Origin: Leptospira brenneri
Lineage (GTDB): Bacteria > Spirochaetota > Leptospiria > Leptospirales > Leptospiraceae
Direction: 5' to 3'
Assembly: GCF_002812125.1 (NCBI RefSeq)
Contig: NZ_NPDQ01000013.1
Location: 1 to 55,978, forward strand
Length of the DNA stretch: 55,978 bases
Part shown: one piece after another, positions 36,003-44,901 of the stretch
Position numbering within the stretch: position 1 is the stretch's first letter
Layout: each line of letters begins with the position of its first letter
Program-made: the position numbers and the translations under genes
Notes under the pieces: model-generated
What the model was told of the DNA's origin: nothing
Databases searched by the model: none
What the model saw: only the letters and a program-made list of their open reading frames with translations

Positions 36003-36165
36003 GCATAACAGCGCCTTAACGCTTCGCTTCGGCACAAGGCCTCGCTCGGTCTGCGACACATTCCCCTCTGGAACTTCTCTTGCCTACGCAAGCGGCGTTC
36101 CAGCCCCTAACGTCCCTTCCAGGGACTCAGGGCCGGGGAACGTCGTTAAGTCTAGTTCGTTAACC
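36003..36165 (+). repeat. attC-35, R' variant GTTAACC
   Basis: R'' GCATAAC; R' GTTAACC is mirrored by GGTTAAC at the end of cassette 35. L boxes GCCTTAACG/CGTTAAGTC have one mismatch. Confidence 0.92.
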
Positions 36166-36257
36166 GCCATTTCGCAAAAATCTATCTAAAATATGAAAAA
36201 ATCTCACCGATTTAATAAAAGAAAGTCAAAACATAAAGAAATTCGATGTTCCTATTA

Positions 36258-36285
36258 TTGACTTTTGAGACCGAATTAGGATAAT
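36258..36285 (+). promoter_or_regulatory. Promoter of the third MNT/HEPN module
   Basis: TTGACT, 16-nt spacer, GATAAT; the -10 ends six nt before the ATG of the MNT gene. Confidence 0.6.
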
Positions 36286-36291
36286 TCAACC

Positions 36292-36591
36292 ATGAAGGTA
36301 GGATCCAAGCAAGAATTGATTAAGGAACTTTCTAAAATCAAACCCATTCTTAATAATGATTTTGGCGTTCTTCAAATTGGTATTTTCGGTTCTTTTGCAA
36401 AAGATAAAGTTAACTCGGAAAGCGATGTTGACCTACTTGTTGAAATGAAAAATCCAGATTTCGATTCATTGGTTGGTTTAAAAATATACTTAGAAAAGCT
36501 TTTTGAACGAAATGTTGACCTCGTAAGAAAACGAAATCAAATTAAACCCTCTTTCCTCAATAGAATCCAGAAAGATATAATCAATGTCTGA
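36292..36591 (+). CDS. mntA: MNT-type nucleotidyltransferase antitoxin (cassette 35)
   Basis: 99 residues. IGIFGSFAKD (Gly33, Ser34) and ESDVDLLVE (Asp45, Asp47) make the minimal nucleotidyltransferase active site. It is the likely antitoxin of the HEPN gene, which overlaps it by eight nt. Translation is probably leaderless, because the -10 lies six nt upstream. Confidence 0.9.
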   Translation: MKVGSKQELIKELSKIKPILNNDFGVLQIGIFGSFAKDKVNSESDVDLLVEMKNPDFDSLVGLKIYLEKLFERNVDLVRKRNQIKPSFLNRIQKDIINV

Positions 36592-36952
36592 GGAGATAAC
36601 AGAGCGGTTTGAGTTTATTCTCGAATCTATTCTACTGATCGAAAATCGATTCCTTAAAATCAAATTTCCGGATGATCTCATCAACTCTCAAGATGGAATT
36701 ACTATCCTAGATTCAATAGCTATGCGATTACAAGCAATCGGAGACAATATTAAATCTGTTGTAAAATTAGACAGTCAATTTCTCAATAAATTCCCTGAAA
36801 TCGAATGGGAAAAGATTATGAAAATGAGAGACGTTATTTCTCATCATTATGAAGGTCTCGACCACGAAATTATTTTCAATATTTGTAAAAACAAAATTCC
36901 GGACTTAAGAATTTCAGTAGAATCAATTCTAAAAATACTCAACGGCGGTTAA
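36584..36952 (+). CDS. hepT: HepT-like HEPN toxin (cassette 35)
   Basis: 122 residues. MRDVISHHYEG places Arg82, His87 and Tyr89 in the RX4HXY motif of HepT-type HEPN toxins, with the preceding RLQAIGDNIK helix of the family. The stop codon TAA lies inside the R'' core of attC-36 (GGCGGTTAAC). It is regulated by AMPylation from the upstream enzyme, by analogy with MntA/HepT. Confidence 0.88.
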   Translation: MSEEITERFEFILESILLIENRFLKIKFPDDLINSQDGITILDSIAMRLQAIGDNIKSVVKLDSQFLNKFPEIEWEKIMKMRDVISHHYEGLDHEIIFNICKNKIPDLRISVESILKILNGG

Positions 36953-37111
36953 CAGCGACTTAACGCTTCGCTGCGGGACTTACGCCCTTGCTCGGTCTCC
37001 GACACATTCCTCTCTGGAACTTCTCTTGCCTACGCAAGCGGCGTTCCAGCCCCTAACGTCCCTTTCAGGGACTCAGGGTCGAGGAACGTCGTTAAGTCTA
37101 GTTCGTTATGC
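36947..37111 (+). repeat. attC-36 (A-type), R'' variant GGTTAAC
   Basis: R'' GGTTAAC overlaps the stop codon of the HEPN gene; R' GTTATGC; L boxes perfect. Confidence 0.93.
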
Positions 37112-37135
37112 GCAATATTTCAAACAAATTTTTAT

Positions 37136-37264
37136 ATGAGAAATTTTTCTACTATATGGATTCTAAATTTTGTAAATATTAATGTCTATAGTGAATTCAG
37201 AAACCTTGAGTACGAAATTAGAAATTACCCTCCCAATCAATCAGTCAAAAAGATAAAAATTTAA
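37136..37264 (+). CDS. 42-residue ORF (cassette 36)
   Basis: A short frame whose TAA overlaps the ATG of the next gene (TAATG). Residues 6-19 are moderately hydrophobic, like a decayed or weak signal peptide, then a polar tail. No ribosome site is clear. It may be a real coupled small gene or the remnant of a longer one. Confidence 0.4.
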   Translation: MRNFSTIWILNFVNINVYSEFRNLEYEIRNYPPNQSVKKIKI

Positions 37265-37581
37265 TGAAATTCTTCATTCTTATAGTCTCCCTAGTCTTAA
37301 GTTGCCAAACATTATCATCTGATTTTATCATCGGAAATGATTTGCAAACTAAATTACTTTCTCAAACAATTCCTCTATTGACAAATTCAGATAAAAGAGA
37401 TAGGTACATATTGCAATTGCTAACGATAGCAAATAAGTTTAAAGCCTCAACAAAATATGATAAAAATTCCGCTTCAGCCTGTATAAATGAACTGACATTA
37501 CTTATATTGCTAAACAATTCCTTGGGTGAACCGTTTGATTTAAGTATTCCTTGCAATGTCGAAGCCGCTAAAGTACTTTAA
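37264..37581 (+). CDS. Hypothetical lipoprotein (cassette 36)
   Basis: 105 residues. Signal with lipobox LVLSC (Cys14), then a helical polar domain with two more Cys. It is coupled to the short frame before it (one-base overlap) and overlaps the next gene by 26 nt. The function is unknown. Confidence 0.7.
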   Translation: MKFFILIVSLVLSCQTLSSDFIIGNDLQTKLLSQTIPLLTNSDKRDRYILQLLTIANKFKASTKYDKNSASACINELTLLILLNNSLGEPFDLSIPCNVEAAKVL

Positions 37582-37828
37582 AATAATCCTTTTGGTAATC
37601 TTCCTTTCAGGGAAGCATTTAGGTTCAGAAGAAGAATTTCGATCTGGAAATATCGAAATTAGAATGTGCATTGAAAGAGTAAATAAATGCTTAGATACTT
37701 GCAATGTAGAATATCCAAGTCAATATACTAGGTTTCCTGAATATAAACGATATTTATGTCGAGAACAATGTATTACTTACTCCGAAAATAGAATATGCAG
37801 TAGCTTATTTAAATCAAGTTATAAATAG
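37556..37828 (+). CDS. Small secreted Cys-rich protein (cassette 36)
   Basis: 90 residues. A hydrophobic N-terminus (8-20) is followed by a mature part with six Cys (MCIERVNKCLDTC … CREQC … C), suggesting disulfides. It overlaps the preceding gene by 26 nt in another frame. The function is unknown. Confidence 0.68.
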   Translation: MSKPLKYFKIILLVIFLSGKHLGSEEEFRSGNIEIRMCIERVNKCLDTCNVEYPSQYTRFPEYKRYLCREQCITYSENRICSSLFKSSYK

Positions 37829-38080
37829 ATTCTATATATTTAATGTTTGAATTTATCAAAAATCACATTTTAGCAAATAAATCTTCTCAGCGAACTGTTC
37901 AAAAATATCGTAAATTGGGAAGAAAAAATATATCTTGAATAGGATTTGACAATTTGTTTAATTGAGATGGTTTGGGAAAATTAATTTGACTAGAAAGTTC
38001 CTATATACTAGATTAAAAAAGAAAATCTCATTAATCTTGAAATTAGAAAAAATCGATTCTTTTAATTAATGAAATACTGC
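37829..38080. other. Non-coding tail of cassette 36
   Basis: About 250 nt, AT-rich, downstream of the last gene and before attC-37. The longest frame is 31 codons (from 37843) and is doubtful. TTGACT (37986) followed after 17 nt by TAGATT may be a weak rightward promoter facing the hicAB cassette. Confidence 0.45.
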
Positions 38081-38244
38081 GCATAACAGCGACTTAACGC
38101 TTCGCTTCGGCACTTACGGCCTCGCTCGGTCTGCGACACATTCCTCTCTGGAACTTCTCTTGCCTACGCAAGCGGCGTTCCAGTCCCTAACGTCCCTTCG
38201 GAGACTCAGGGCCGAGGAACGTCGTTAAGTCTAGTTCGTTATGC
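38081..38244 (+). repeat. attC-37 (A-type)
   Basis: R'' GCATAAC, R' GTTATGC; L boxes perfect. Confidence 0.93.
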
Positions 38245-38294
38245 GAACAGTCGTGAAAATCTCAAATATGTAGAAAAATATCAGAAATAACCAA

Positions 38295-38324
38295 TTGACA
38301 AATACAGCCCAAATGCTGTATTAT
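38295..38324 (+). promoter_or_regulatory. Promoter and operator of hicAB
   Basis: TTGACA, 18-nt spacer, TATTAT ending five nt before the GTG start. AATACAGC (38301-38308) and GCTGTATT (38315-38322) form an eight-base inverted repeat inside the promoter, a likely HicB operator. Confidence 0.65.
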
Positions 38325-38329
38325 TACTT

Positions 38330-38509
38330 GTGACGGGAAAAGAATTAGTAAAAATTCTGAGAAATAATGGTTGGGAATTAGATAGAATCAGTGGATCACA
38401 CCATATTCTTAAGAAAAAAGATAAAACTCTTTCAGTTCCCGTTCACAGCAATCGGGACATTCCAACCGGAACGATGAATGCAATACTTAAGCAGGCAGGA
38501 CTCAAATGA
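38330..38509 (+). CDS. hicA: HicA mRNA interferase toxin (cassette 37)
   Basis: 59 residues from a GTG start. KELVKILRNNGWELDR, SGSHHIL (His24/His25, one being the catalytic His) and VPVHSNRDIPTGT are the HicA dsRBD-like signature. It would cut mRNA until bound by HicB. The four-nt ATGA overlap with hicB is typical of this locus. It has no ribosome site and sits immediately after the promoter -10. Confidence 0.9.
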   Translation: MTGKELVKILRNNGWELDRISGSHHILKKKDKTLSVPVHSNRDIPTGTMNAILKQAGLK

Positions 38510-38931
38510 AAATATCATATCCAGCTATTATTAAATACAGTTCAAAAGAAAAAGTTTTTAATGTTGAGTTTCCTGATTTACCTGGATGTTTCACTTTTGG
38601 AGATAATGAGAACGAGGCTATCCTAAACGCTCAAGAAGCTTTAACTGGTTATTTAGAATCAATTGATTCTAGAAGACTAAGCATTCCTGAACCTTCTAAG
38701 CTGAAAGGAAAGGACATCAAATTCATTACTCCTGATAAAAATGTCTCTTTTGCTATTTGGCTTAAAAAAAGTAGAGAAAAGCAAGGTTTAAGTCAAAAAC
38801 AAATTGCTCAAAAACTTAATATCGCATATCAAACTTATCAAAAGTTTGAGGATCCGCATAAATCTAATCCTACTCTCAAAACGATTATAAGATTAGAAGA
38901 AGTTTTTCATGAAAATCTTATTAGTGTATAA
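38506..38931 (+). CDS. hicB: HicB antitoxin (cassette 37)
   Basis: 141 residues. The N-terminal partial RNase H fold (FNVEFPDLPGCFTFGDNENEA … ALTGYLES) binds HicA; the C-terminal XRE helix-turn-helix (REKQGLSQKQIAQKLNIAY … YQKFEDP) binds the operator. Length and order fit the larger HicB subfamily with an HTH tail. Confidence 0.92.
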   Translation: MKISYPAIIKYSSKEKVFNVEFPDLPGCFTFGDNENEAILNAQEALTGYLESIDSRRLSIPEPSKLKGKDIKFITPDKNVSFAIWLKKSREKQGLSQKQIAQKLNIAYQTYQKFEDPHKSNPTLKTIIRLEEVFHENLISV

Positions 38932-38941
38932 CACGACCGTC

Positions 38942-39104
38942 GCATAACAGCGACTTAACGCTTCGCCTCGGGACAAGCCCTCGCTCGGTCTACGACACAT
39001 TCCTCTCTGGAACTTCTCTTGCCTACGCAAGCGTCGTTCCAGTCCCTAACGTCCCCTTCAGGGACTCAGGGCCGAGGAACGTCGTTAAGTCTAGTTCGTT
39101 ATGC
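38942..39104 (+). repeat. attC-38 (A-type)
   Basis: R'' GCATAAC, R' GTTATGC; L boxes perfect. The preceding bases CACGACCGTCGCATAAC mirror the start of cassette 37. Confidence 0.93.
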
Positions 39105-39200
39105 GACATTTTTAAAAAATAAATTTAGTATTTCCATCAAGAGAAGCAATAATTGTCAAATTTAAACATTCAATATAAAACGAAAATTTCAGAAGTGAAA

Positions 39201-39947
39201 ATGAATCTTAATCAAAAATCCTACTGGCTTATAATTACATTTCTGCTATTAAATCTATCCGTTGGGAAACTTAATGCTGATTCTAAGAACTGCTATCTTC
39301 CTTTAGTTCGTGGTCAAGTTTTACCTCAAAAAGATTCCAGGGGTGACTGGGAAGGAATCAGGATGCGGCCAGCGCACGGATATCAGTTATTTTTAGAAAG
39401 TTCTCTCAAACTAAATCCTTTTTTACCAGGCGATCTTCTTTTAGATATCGACGGATGTTCATTTTCTCATCCAGATTCTCCACCGAAAGGTTTTATGCAC
39501 CGACTTCTTTTTATTATGATATACCCGCATCTTCAAGGTGATTGGATTCAAAGGTCCGTTATCACACTGATTCGAGGCACTCAAGTCCTCAAGCTCTACT
39601 GTCCAAACTTTGATAAAAAACGGTTAATCGAACAGGTTCCTCTCAAGTCAGATGAATCACCATATTTATTAGGAAAATGGATTGAATTTGAAAAGGATAC
39701 TGATAATTATCTTCAAATCAGTTCTACAGAAGGAATTTATACCTTTATGACAAAATCTAAAATAGATTCAAAAGATAAGAACGATACTGCGGTTACATCA
39801 AATTTAATTTGTGATCAAATGAAACTTAATTGTTTTGGTTTTAATGAAGAAAATCATGTAACTGTTATTACTACTAGTGTTTCAAAAAACTATATTATTC
39901 TTAACATTAAAGGAATTGCAAATGACCATTACAGACGCATTGAATAA
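39201..39947 (+). CDS. Secreted PDZ-like protein (cassette 38)
   Basis: 248 residues from ATG; an upstream in-frame TTG is less likely. A signal peptide (about 7-26, ending KLNADS) is followed by a PDZ-like region (about 52-105: GYQLFLESSLKLNPFLPGD, then LLLDIDGCSF), the peptide-binding fold in which FLPGDLLLDIDG is the carboxylate loop and strand. The C-terminal part is beta-rich. The start is supported by AGAAG upstream. Confidence 0.72.
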   Translation: MNLNQKSYWLIITFLLLNLSVGKLNADSKNCYLPLVRGQVLPQKDSRGDWEGIRMRPAHGYQLFLESSLKLNPFLPGDLLLDIDGCSFSHPDSPPKGFMHRLLFIMIYPHLQGDWIQRSVITLIRGTQVLKLYCPNFDKKRLIEQVPLKSDESPYLLGKWIEFEKDTDNYLQISSTEGIYTFMTKSKIDSKDKNDTAVTSNLICDQMKLNCFGFNEENHVTVITTSVSKNYIILNIKGIANDHYRRIE

Positions 39948-40061
39948 TGCTATAATTGGCTTATTTTAATCTAAACGCTACTTTTAATAATCTATTATAA
40001 ACTTTAAAAATTTTATTGCACTAGATAATAGGTACTTTCAAATATATTAGATAAAAACGTC
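39948..40061. other. Non-coding tail of cassette 38
   Basis: About 114 AT-rich nt between the gene and attC-39 (with attC-39 and the next leader, over 300 nt without a gene). I see no promoter, hairpin or frame of interest. Confidence 0.5.
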
Positions 40062-40224
40062 GCATAACAGCGACTTAACGCTTCGCTTCGGGACTAGCCC
40101 TCGCTCGGTCTACGACACATTCCTCTCTGGAATTCCTCTTGCATACGCAAGCCTCGTTCCAGTCCCTAACGTCCCTTCCAGGGACTCAGGGTCGAGGAAC
40201 GTCGTTAAGTCTAGTTCGTTATAC
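40062..40224 (+). repeat. attC-39 (A-type)
   Basis: R'' GCATAAC, R' GTTATAC; L boxes perfect. Confidence 0.93.
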
Positions 40225-40257
40225 GACATTTGATAAAATTAGATTAAATAGGGAAAC

Positions 40258-41199
40258 ATGAATAAGATATTACTTAAATCAATTTTGATAATTTCAATAT
40301 TATCTATTAAAATTAATTCACAAAATCTAGAAGTAACTGATGAAAGTTTCCAATTTCCATCTCTAATATTTCAAAATAGTAAAGGCAAAAACATAAATTC
40401 AGATGCAAACGGAATTGTTACCAAAATTGTCAGAAATAAAGATGATAAAATTCTTATCTTTATTAAAACTAATATAACTTATTTTTATAAAAATACCGAA
40501 GTTTCTGAAACTTATAATTTAATTTACGGAAATTTGTCAAAAGTATTCGTTCAGGAAAATGAAAAAATAGGATATGGCAATTCACTTGGATTATGTGAAC
40601 CAGAATGCTATGTTACTTCTAGCTTCGAAAAACTGTCTCCGTTTCCTGTTCGAATGTCCCAAAGAAAAGCTTTAAAGTTTGATAATCATTTCCTTTTTAC
40701 TCCAGATTGGATAAATAGGAAAAACACTAATTTCTTATCTTTTAGAAATGCACCATCACTACAAAAGTATTTAACTGATTATTTCAATCGATGGAAAAAA
40801 GAAAAGGATAGCCCAAGCGATTATACAATTTTCCACACAAATTCAATAGACAGAATTCAATTCCAAATAAAACTTACGGAAATTCCAAATGTTACAAAAA
40901 GAAATGAAGCACTTCTATACACTGAAGAACAAATATACTCCACACAAAATCTATTTTTTACTGAAAACACAATAAATAGCTATAAGATTTCCGGTTATAC
41001 TCCCGTTATTTTTTGGCAAAAAAATTACGATCAATATTTAAAAGAAGAATATAAACTCAATACTCCTTTATATATCTACGCAAGTGTTACTACTATAGAC
41101 CATATTAATAAGAGAATTTATATTTGCGCAAGAGATTTTACATTAATCGACAATGAAAGAGTTATTAACGATCGATTAGCCGAATATGAAAAGTTTTAA
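40258..41199 (+). CDS. Secreted protein with degenerate M23-like domain (cassette 39)
   Basis: 313 residues with a signal peptide (3-20). From about 45 to 120, GIVTKIVRN … YNLIYGNLSKVFVQENEKIGY … GLCEPEC has the strand order of M23/LytM domains, with the loop 'HLS' replaced by 'GNLS' and the metal His residues missing. It may bind peptidoglycan rather than cut it. The C-terminal half is unrecognised. The ribosome site (AGGG) is good. Confidence 0.72.
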   Translation: MNKILLKSILIISILSIKINSQNLEVTDESFQFPSLIFQNSKGKNINSDANGIVTKIVRNKDDKILIFIKTNITYFYKNTEVSETYNLIYGNLSKVFVQENEKIGYGNSLGLCEPECYVTSSFEKLSPFPVRMSQRKALKFDNHFLFTPDWINRKNTNFLSFRNAPSLQKYLTDYFNRWKKEKDSPSDYTIFHTNSIDRIQFQIKLTEIPNVTKRNEALLYTEEQIYSTQNLFFTENTINSYKISGYTPVIFWQKNYDQYLKEEYKLNTPLYIYASVTTIDHINKRIYICARDFTLIDNERVINDRLAEYEKF

Positions 41200-41211
41200 C
41201 TATCAAACGTC

Positions 41212-41340
41212 GTATAACAGCGTCTTAACGCTTCACTTCGGGACAAGCCCTCGTTCGGCCTCCGGCAAATTTCCCGCTAATCCTAACGCCTCCTCCGGAG
41301 GCTCAGGGCGGGAAACTTCGTCAAGACTAGTTCGTTATGC
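41212..41340 (+). repeat. attC-40 (short C-type)
   Basis: 129 nt. R'' GTATAAC, R' GTTATGC; L boxes GTCTTAACG/CGTCAAGAC with one wobble. Inner stem has A…T. Confidence 0.92.
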
Positions 41341-41357
41341 GACATGAAAGAAATTTT

Positions 41358-41954
41358 ATGAAAAATTTTGAAAAATTAGACCTACAAATGAAAGCCTATC
41401 AACAGGAATTAGTCGAAAACGTTTTTCTAAACTACCAACAAACGATAAAAATCGCGACCAACCTTGGAATAGATTTTACAAACTCAAAAGAGAGAATTCT
41501 TAGAGAAATTAATGAAAATGATAAAATATCATTTAACGATAGATATAATGAATTTTTATCTTTCCAAGGAATGATGGATATATTCAATTCAAACAAATCA
41601 ATTTTAAAAAATCCTGAAATTGTAAGAATGCAAGTAATTGCTCAAAACTACATTTCTTTTACGTATTTTAATGAAATAATTTATCACTCAGTTGAAAAAT
41701 TCATGCAAAATGATTCAGTTGCAAAAAAATGCATTAACTTTATCACCACTGGAAGAGTCAGATTATTCAGAAACGCATTCTCGCATGGAAATTGGAAATA
41801 TAAATCTGATTATTCAGGTTTGATATTTTATGCAAGAGAAAATAAGCATGACACTTCATTAAAGGAATTTCATTTGGAGGATTTTGAATTAGGCTTCTGG
41901 CAATCATTGAGTAGAACAATTAACTATACATTGTTAGAAACTATAAAACATTAA
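41358..41954 (+). CDS. HEPN-domain protein (cassette 40)
   Basis: 198 residues. RLFRNAFSHGNW places Arg138 and His143 in the RX4H motif of HEPN ribonucleases, in a helix-rich protein; the sequence RNAFSHGNW recalls the pEK499_p136-type HEPN family. No partner antitoxin is in the cassette. It may be a phage-defence effector or a stress RNase. Confidence 0.8.
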   Translation: MKNFEKLDLQMKAYQQELVENVFLNYQQTIKIATNLGIDFTNSKERILREINENDKISFNDRYNEFLSFQGMMDIFNSNKSILKNPEIVRMQVIAQNYISFTYFNEIIYHSVEKFMQNDSVAKKCINFITTGRVRLFRNAFSHGNWKYKSDYSGLIFYARENKHDTSLKEFHLEDFELGFWQSLSRTINYTLLETIKH

Positions 41955-41990
41955 ATTTTAGAAATGAGATGTTGAATTCGGTTTCACGTC

Positions 41991-42155
41991 GCATAACAGC
42001 GACTTAACGCTTCGCTGCGGGACTTGAGCCCTCGCTCGGTCTGCGACACATTCCCCTCTGGAACTCCTCTTGCCTCCGCAAGCCTCGTTCCAGTCCCTAA
42101 CGTCCCTTCTAGGGACTCAGGGTCGGGGAACGTCGTTAAGTCTAGTTCGTTATGC
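41991..42155 (+). repeat. attC-41 (A-type)
   Basis: R'' GCATAAC, R' GTTATGC; L boxes perfect. Confidence 0.93.
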
Positions 42156-42267
42156 GAAAGTTCCAAATCTTTTTCCAATAACCTATAAAGATAAAATAGA
42201 ATTTCAAATTTTTAATTTTAAAAAACCTGCGGCAGTTTGGACATTAATCAAAAAAAAGTGAACAATA

Positions 42268-42729
42268 ATGGAAAAAATACGGTTTGACCTTGATTTTCAG
42301 AATCTTTGTAAAGAAGTTATCCAAGTAGCCTATGACTTTATAGGAAATAACGAAAGGGAAACTGAAGTTATTTACTTTTTCGGAACAAAAGAACAAAATG
42401 TTTCATATACAGGAGTGTTTTATAAAATAAAAAATCATTTTGCTGAATTGCATGAAGTTAACAACATTTTAGAAAAAAAAATTGACTATTCCAATAAAAA
42501 TATTTCAACATTAACAACCAAAAATTTGGAAATTCTAGAACAAATATTCTCTTTATTTAAGCTAGACAACAGAGAAATTCCTACCCAAATTAAAATTATA
42601 TATAACTTAAAAGAGAATAATCTAGAGTCAAAATTGGATTATAAGTTCCATTTTTCAAAGCATAAAACAAAAAGGCCGCCTGATCTGTTCGATGAATGGA
42701 TAAATTCAATTAAATCAAAAACCAAATAA
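42268..42729 (+). CDS. Hypothetical protein, DUF600-like pattern (cassette 41)
   Basis: 153 residues. ETEVIYFFGT, VSYTGVFYKIKNHFAEL and a terminal FDEWINSIKSK have the layout of YezG/DUF600-type immunity proteins, but the match is weak and by memory. No signal or TM. It is the only gene of the cassette, after a 112-nt leader. Confidence 0.65.
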   Translation: MEKIRFDLDFQNLCKEVIQVAYDFIGNNERETEVIYFFGTKEQNVSYTGVFYKIKNHFAELHEVNNILEKKIDYSNKNISTLTTKNLEILEQIFSLFKLDNREIPTQIKIIYNLKENNLESKLDYKFHFSKHKTKRPPDLFDEWINSIKSKTK

Positions 42730-42758
42730 AAAGAAATTATACTAAAATTGGAACCTTC

Positions 42759-42921
42759 GCATAACAGCGACTTATCGCTTCGCTTCGGGACGAGCCCTCG
42801 CTCGGTCTACGACACATTTCCCTCTGGCACTCCTCTTGCCTCTGCAAGCGTCGTTCCAGTCCCTAACGTCCCTTCCAGGGACTCAGGGTCGGGAAACGTC
42901 GTTAAGTCTAGTTCGTTATTC
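42759..42921 (+). repeat. attC-42, R' variant GTTATTC
   Basis: R'' GCATAAC; R' GTTATTC, mirrored by GAATAAC at the end of cassette 42. L boxes GACTTATCG/CGTTAAGTC have one mismatch. Confidence 0.92.
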
Positions 42922-42941
42922 GCAATCCTTAAAAATTAATA

Positions 42942-44303
42942 ATGATCATCAATTTTAGAAAACTACAGGAACTATATACAAAGGAAGGAGCAAGATATGC
43001 ATTTGAACTTCTAGTAAAAGACCTTCTAAATTCGGAAAATGGCCCTATTAGATCAGTTGCATTAAGTCAAGGAGATAAGGGTATTGAATGCTACTTAGGG
43101 AGTCTTGAAGAAAAATCCGTAATTTTCCAATGCAAATATTTTCCAGATCAAATTAATGAAAGCCAAAAGAATCAAATTAGGGAATCATTTAATAAAATAA
43201 AAAATAACAAAGATATAAAATGTGAAAAATGGATTCTCTGCATACCAAAAGATTTAAATTTTGATGAAAATGTCTGGTTTGATACTTGGAAAAATAAACA
43301 AACAATTCCTATCGAACTATACGATGAATCTTTTTTACGCCATTTATTGAATAAATACCATTCAATAAGGGATCACTATTTTCAAAATTCGAATATTGAT
43401 CTTTTAAAGACTATAATACAAGAGCTTTATAGGGTAAATATAAGTTTAGAAAATTTAATTGTTAAAGAAAGAACACCAGATTTAAGATTAGGAATTATTA
43501 CAAATGGCGATGAATTTTCGACAGATAAAATAAATATACTACCATATGCAGATTATAAACTCTTAATTGAAGAAAATATTTCAAAACCAGAATTAATAAC
43601 TATTGATAACGCAATTGAATATATCCAGTCGAAAGAGAATCAACGGATAAAAACCGAAGAAATAAGTCAAATTGCAGATAGACTTTTCACCTCGTATAGA
43701 AAACACTATACAAAATATCAAAATTCAATTCAAAATCATTATCAATTAGTAGCGGAACAACTTAATGAATCATTCTTTGTATTCTTTGTTGAAAATAATG
43801 GATCAGTTCCAGCATCAAATATAAGCGTTAAAATCAAATTTCCTCAAAACCTTTTTGTAACCGAAGCTGAATATTCGGATAAATTCAAAAAAAAAGAGTA
43901 CGATCTAATAGATCCTCCAAATATTGAATCTATTCTAAATGACATTTTAGAAGATGACGAAGACATTATTCCCTTTTTTCAGCCATTATACGATTTAAGT
44001 AAATTTAATAAAATTAAACCTATGATACTCCCAGGCTTATTTGGGAAAAGTCAACAAGTCAGAGATAAAATCAAATATAATGAAAAAACGCAAATTGCCC
44101 ATTTTTGGCTGAATCGAGTATCTCATGCAGGAAGATCTAACTTTCATATAGATGCTCTTTATGTTCGATTAAAAAATTCAGATAACATTACTTTAAAATA
44201 TAAAATTATATGCGATGAATATGAAAATTTCGTAGAAGGTGAATTAAGTTTTGAATTCACGAAAGAAACTACACAAAAATTACCATTCGATCAGTTCAAG
44301 TAA
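42942..44303 (+). CDS. Mrr-like endonuclease with large C-terminal region (cassette 42)
   Basis: 453 residues. QGDKGIECYLGS (Asp45, Glu49) and IFQCKYFPD (Gln63, Lys65) follow the PD-(D/E)XK pattern of Mrr-type nucleases (GDxGI…QCK). The next 80 residues complete an alpha/beta core. The C-terminal ~250 residues include a helical segment and a beta-rich domain (VPASNISVKIKFPQNLFV) that may sense or bind. A restriction or defence role is inferred. Confidence 0.78.
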   Translation: MIINFRKLQELYTKEGARYAFELLVKDLLNSENGPIRSVALSQGDKGIECYLGSLEEKSVIFQCKYFPDQINESQKNQIRESFNKIKNNKDIKCEKWILCIPKDLNFDENVWFDTWKNKQTIPIELYDESFLRHLLNKYHSIRDHYFQNSNIDLLKTIIQELYRVNISLENLIVKERTPDLRLGIITNGDEFSTDKINILPYADYKLLIEENISKPELITIDNAIEYIQSKENQRIKTEEISQIADRLFTSYRKHYTKYQNSIQNHYQLVAEQLNESFFVFFVENNGSVPASNISVKIKFPQNLFVTEAEYSDKFKKKEYDLIDPPNIESILNDILEDDEDIIPFFQPLYDLSKFNKIKPMILPGLFGKSQQVRDKIKYNEKTQIAHFWLNRVSHAGRSNFHIDALYVRLKNSDNITLKYKIICDEYENFVEGELSFEFTKETTQKLPFDQFK

Positions 44304-44313
44304 AGCGGACTGC

Positions 44314-44476
44314 GAATAACAGCGACTTAACGCTTCGCTTCGGGACTAGCCCTCGCTCGGTCTGCGACACATTCCCCTCTGGAACTTCTCTTGCCTCCGC
44401 AAGCGGCGTTCCAGTCCCTAACGTCCCCTTCAGGGACTCAGGGTCGGGGAACGTCGTTAAGTCTAGTTCGTTATGC
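44314..44476 (+). repeat. attC-43, R'' variant GAATAAC
   Basis: R'' GAATAAC; TGCGAATAAC is the exact complement of the cassette 42 start. R' GTTATGC; L boxes perfect. Confidence 0.93.
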
Positions 44477-44522
44477 GCAATCCCTATAAACTAATTTCTA
44501 GTCCATATCGACTATTTTTTAG

Positions 44523-44550
44523 TTGATATCTTTGGACAAAGTAGTATCCT
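44523..44550 (+). promoter_or_regulatory. Promoter and operator of the wHTH/nucleotidyltransferase module
   Basis: TTGATA, 16-nt spacer, TATCCT ending six nt before the ATG. ATATCGACT (44505-44513) and AGTTGATAT (44521-44529) are an inverted repeat (eight of nine) at the -35 region, a probable binding site of the wHTH protein. Confidence 0.55.
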
Positions 44551-44556
44551 TTACCT

Positions 44557-44901
44557 ATGATACTTGATGGCATATTTGGAAATAAAACAGCATCCAGAGT
44601 TCTTCTACATTTATTCCATTACAATGAAATTCATTCCGCTGCAATAGCTAATGATTATCAACTCGCTCCGACACCAATCAGATTGCAACTGGAACGCTTC
44701 GAAAAAGCCGGTATTCTTGTCGCAAAAAATGTTGGGAGAACTAGAGTCTTTTCATTTAATCAAAAATCTCCTTTTGTTAAACCAATAAAGGCTATCTTAG
44801 AAATTTTCTATAATTCATTAACAATAGAAGAAAAAGAAAAAATATTTTCAGAAAGAAGAAGACCTAGGCAAAAAGGGAAACCAGTATATGGAAGAACCTA
44901 A
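44557..44901 (+). CDS. Winged-helix regulator, antitoxin-like (cassette 43)
   Basis: 114 residues. The pattern DGIFGNKTASRVLLHLF … AIANDYQLAPTPIRLQLERFEKAGIL … VGRTRVFSFN is an ArsR-like winged helix often seen beside minimal nucleotidyltransferases. It overlaps the next gene by 14 nt. It probably represses its own promoter and may neutralise the partner. Confidence 0.85.
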   Translation: MILDGIFGNKTASRVLLHLFHYNEIHSAAIANDYQLAPTPIRLQLERFEKAGILVAKNVGRTRVFSFNQKSPFVKPIKAILEIFYNSLTIEEKEKIFSERRRPRQKGKPVYGRT

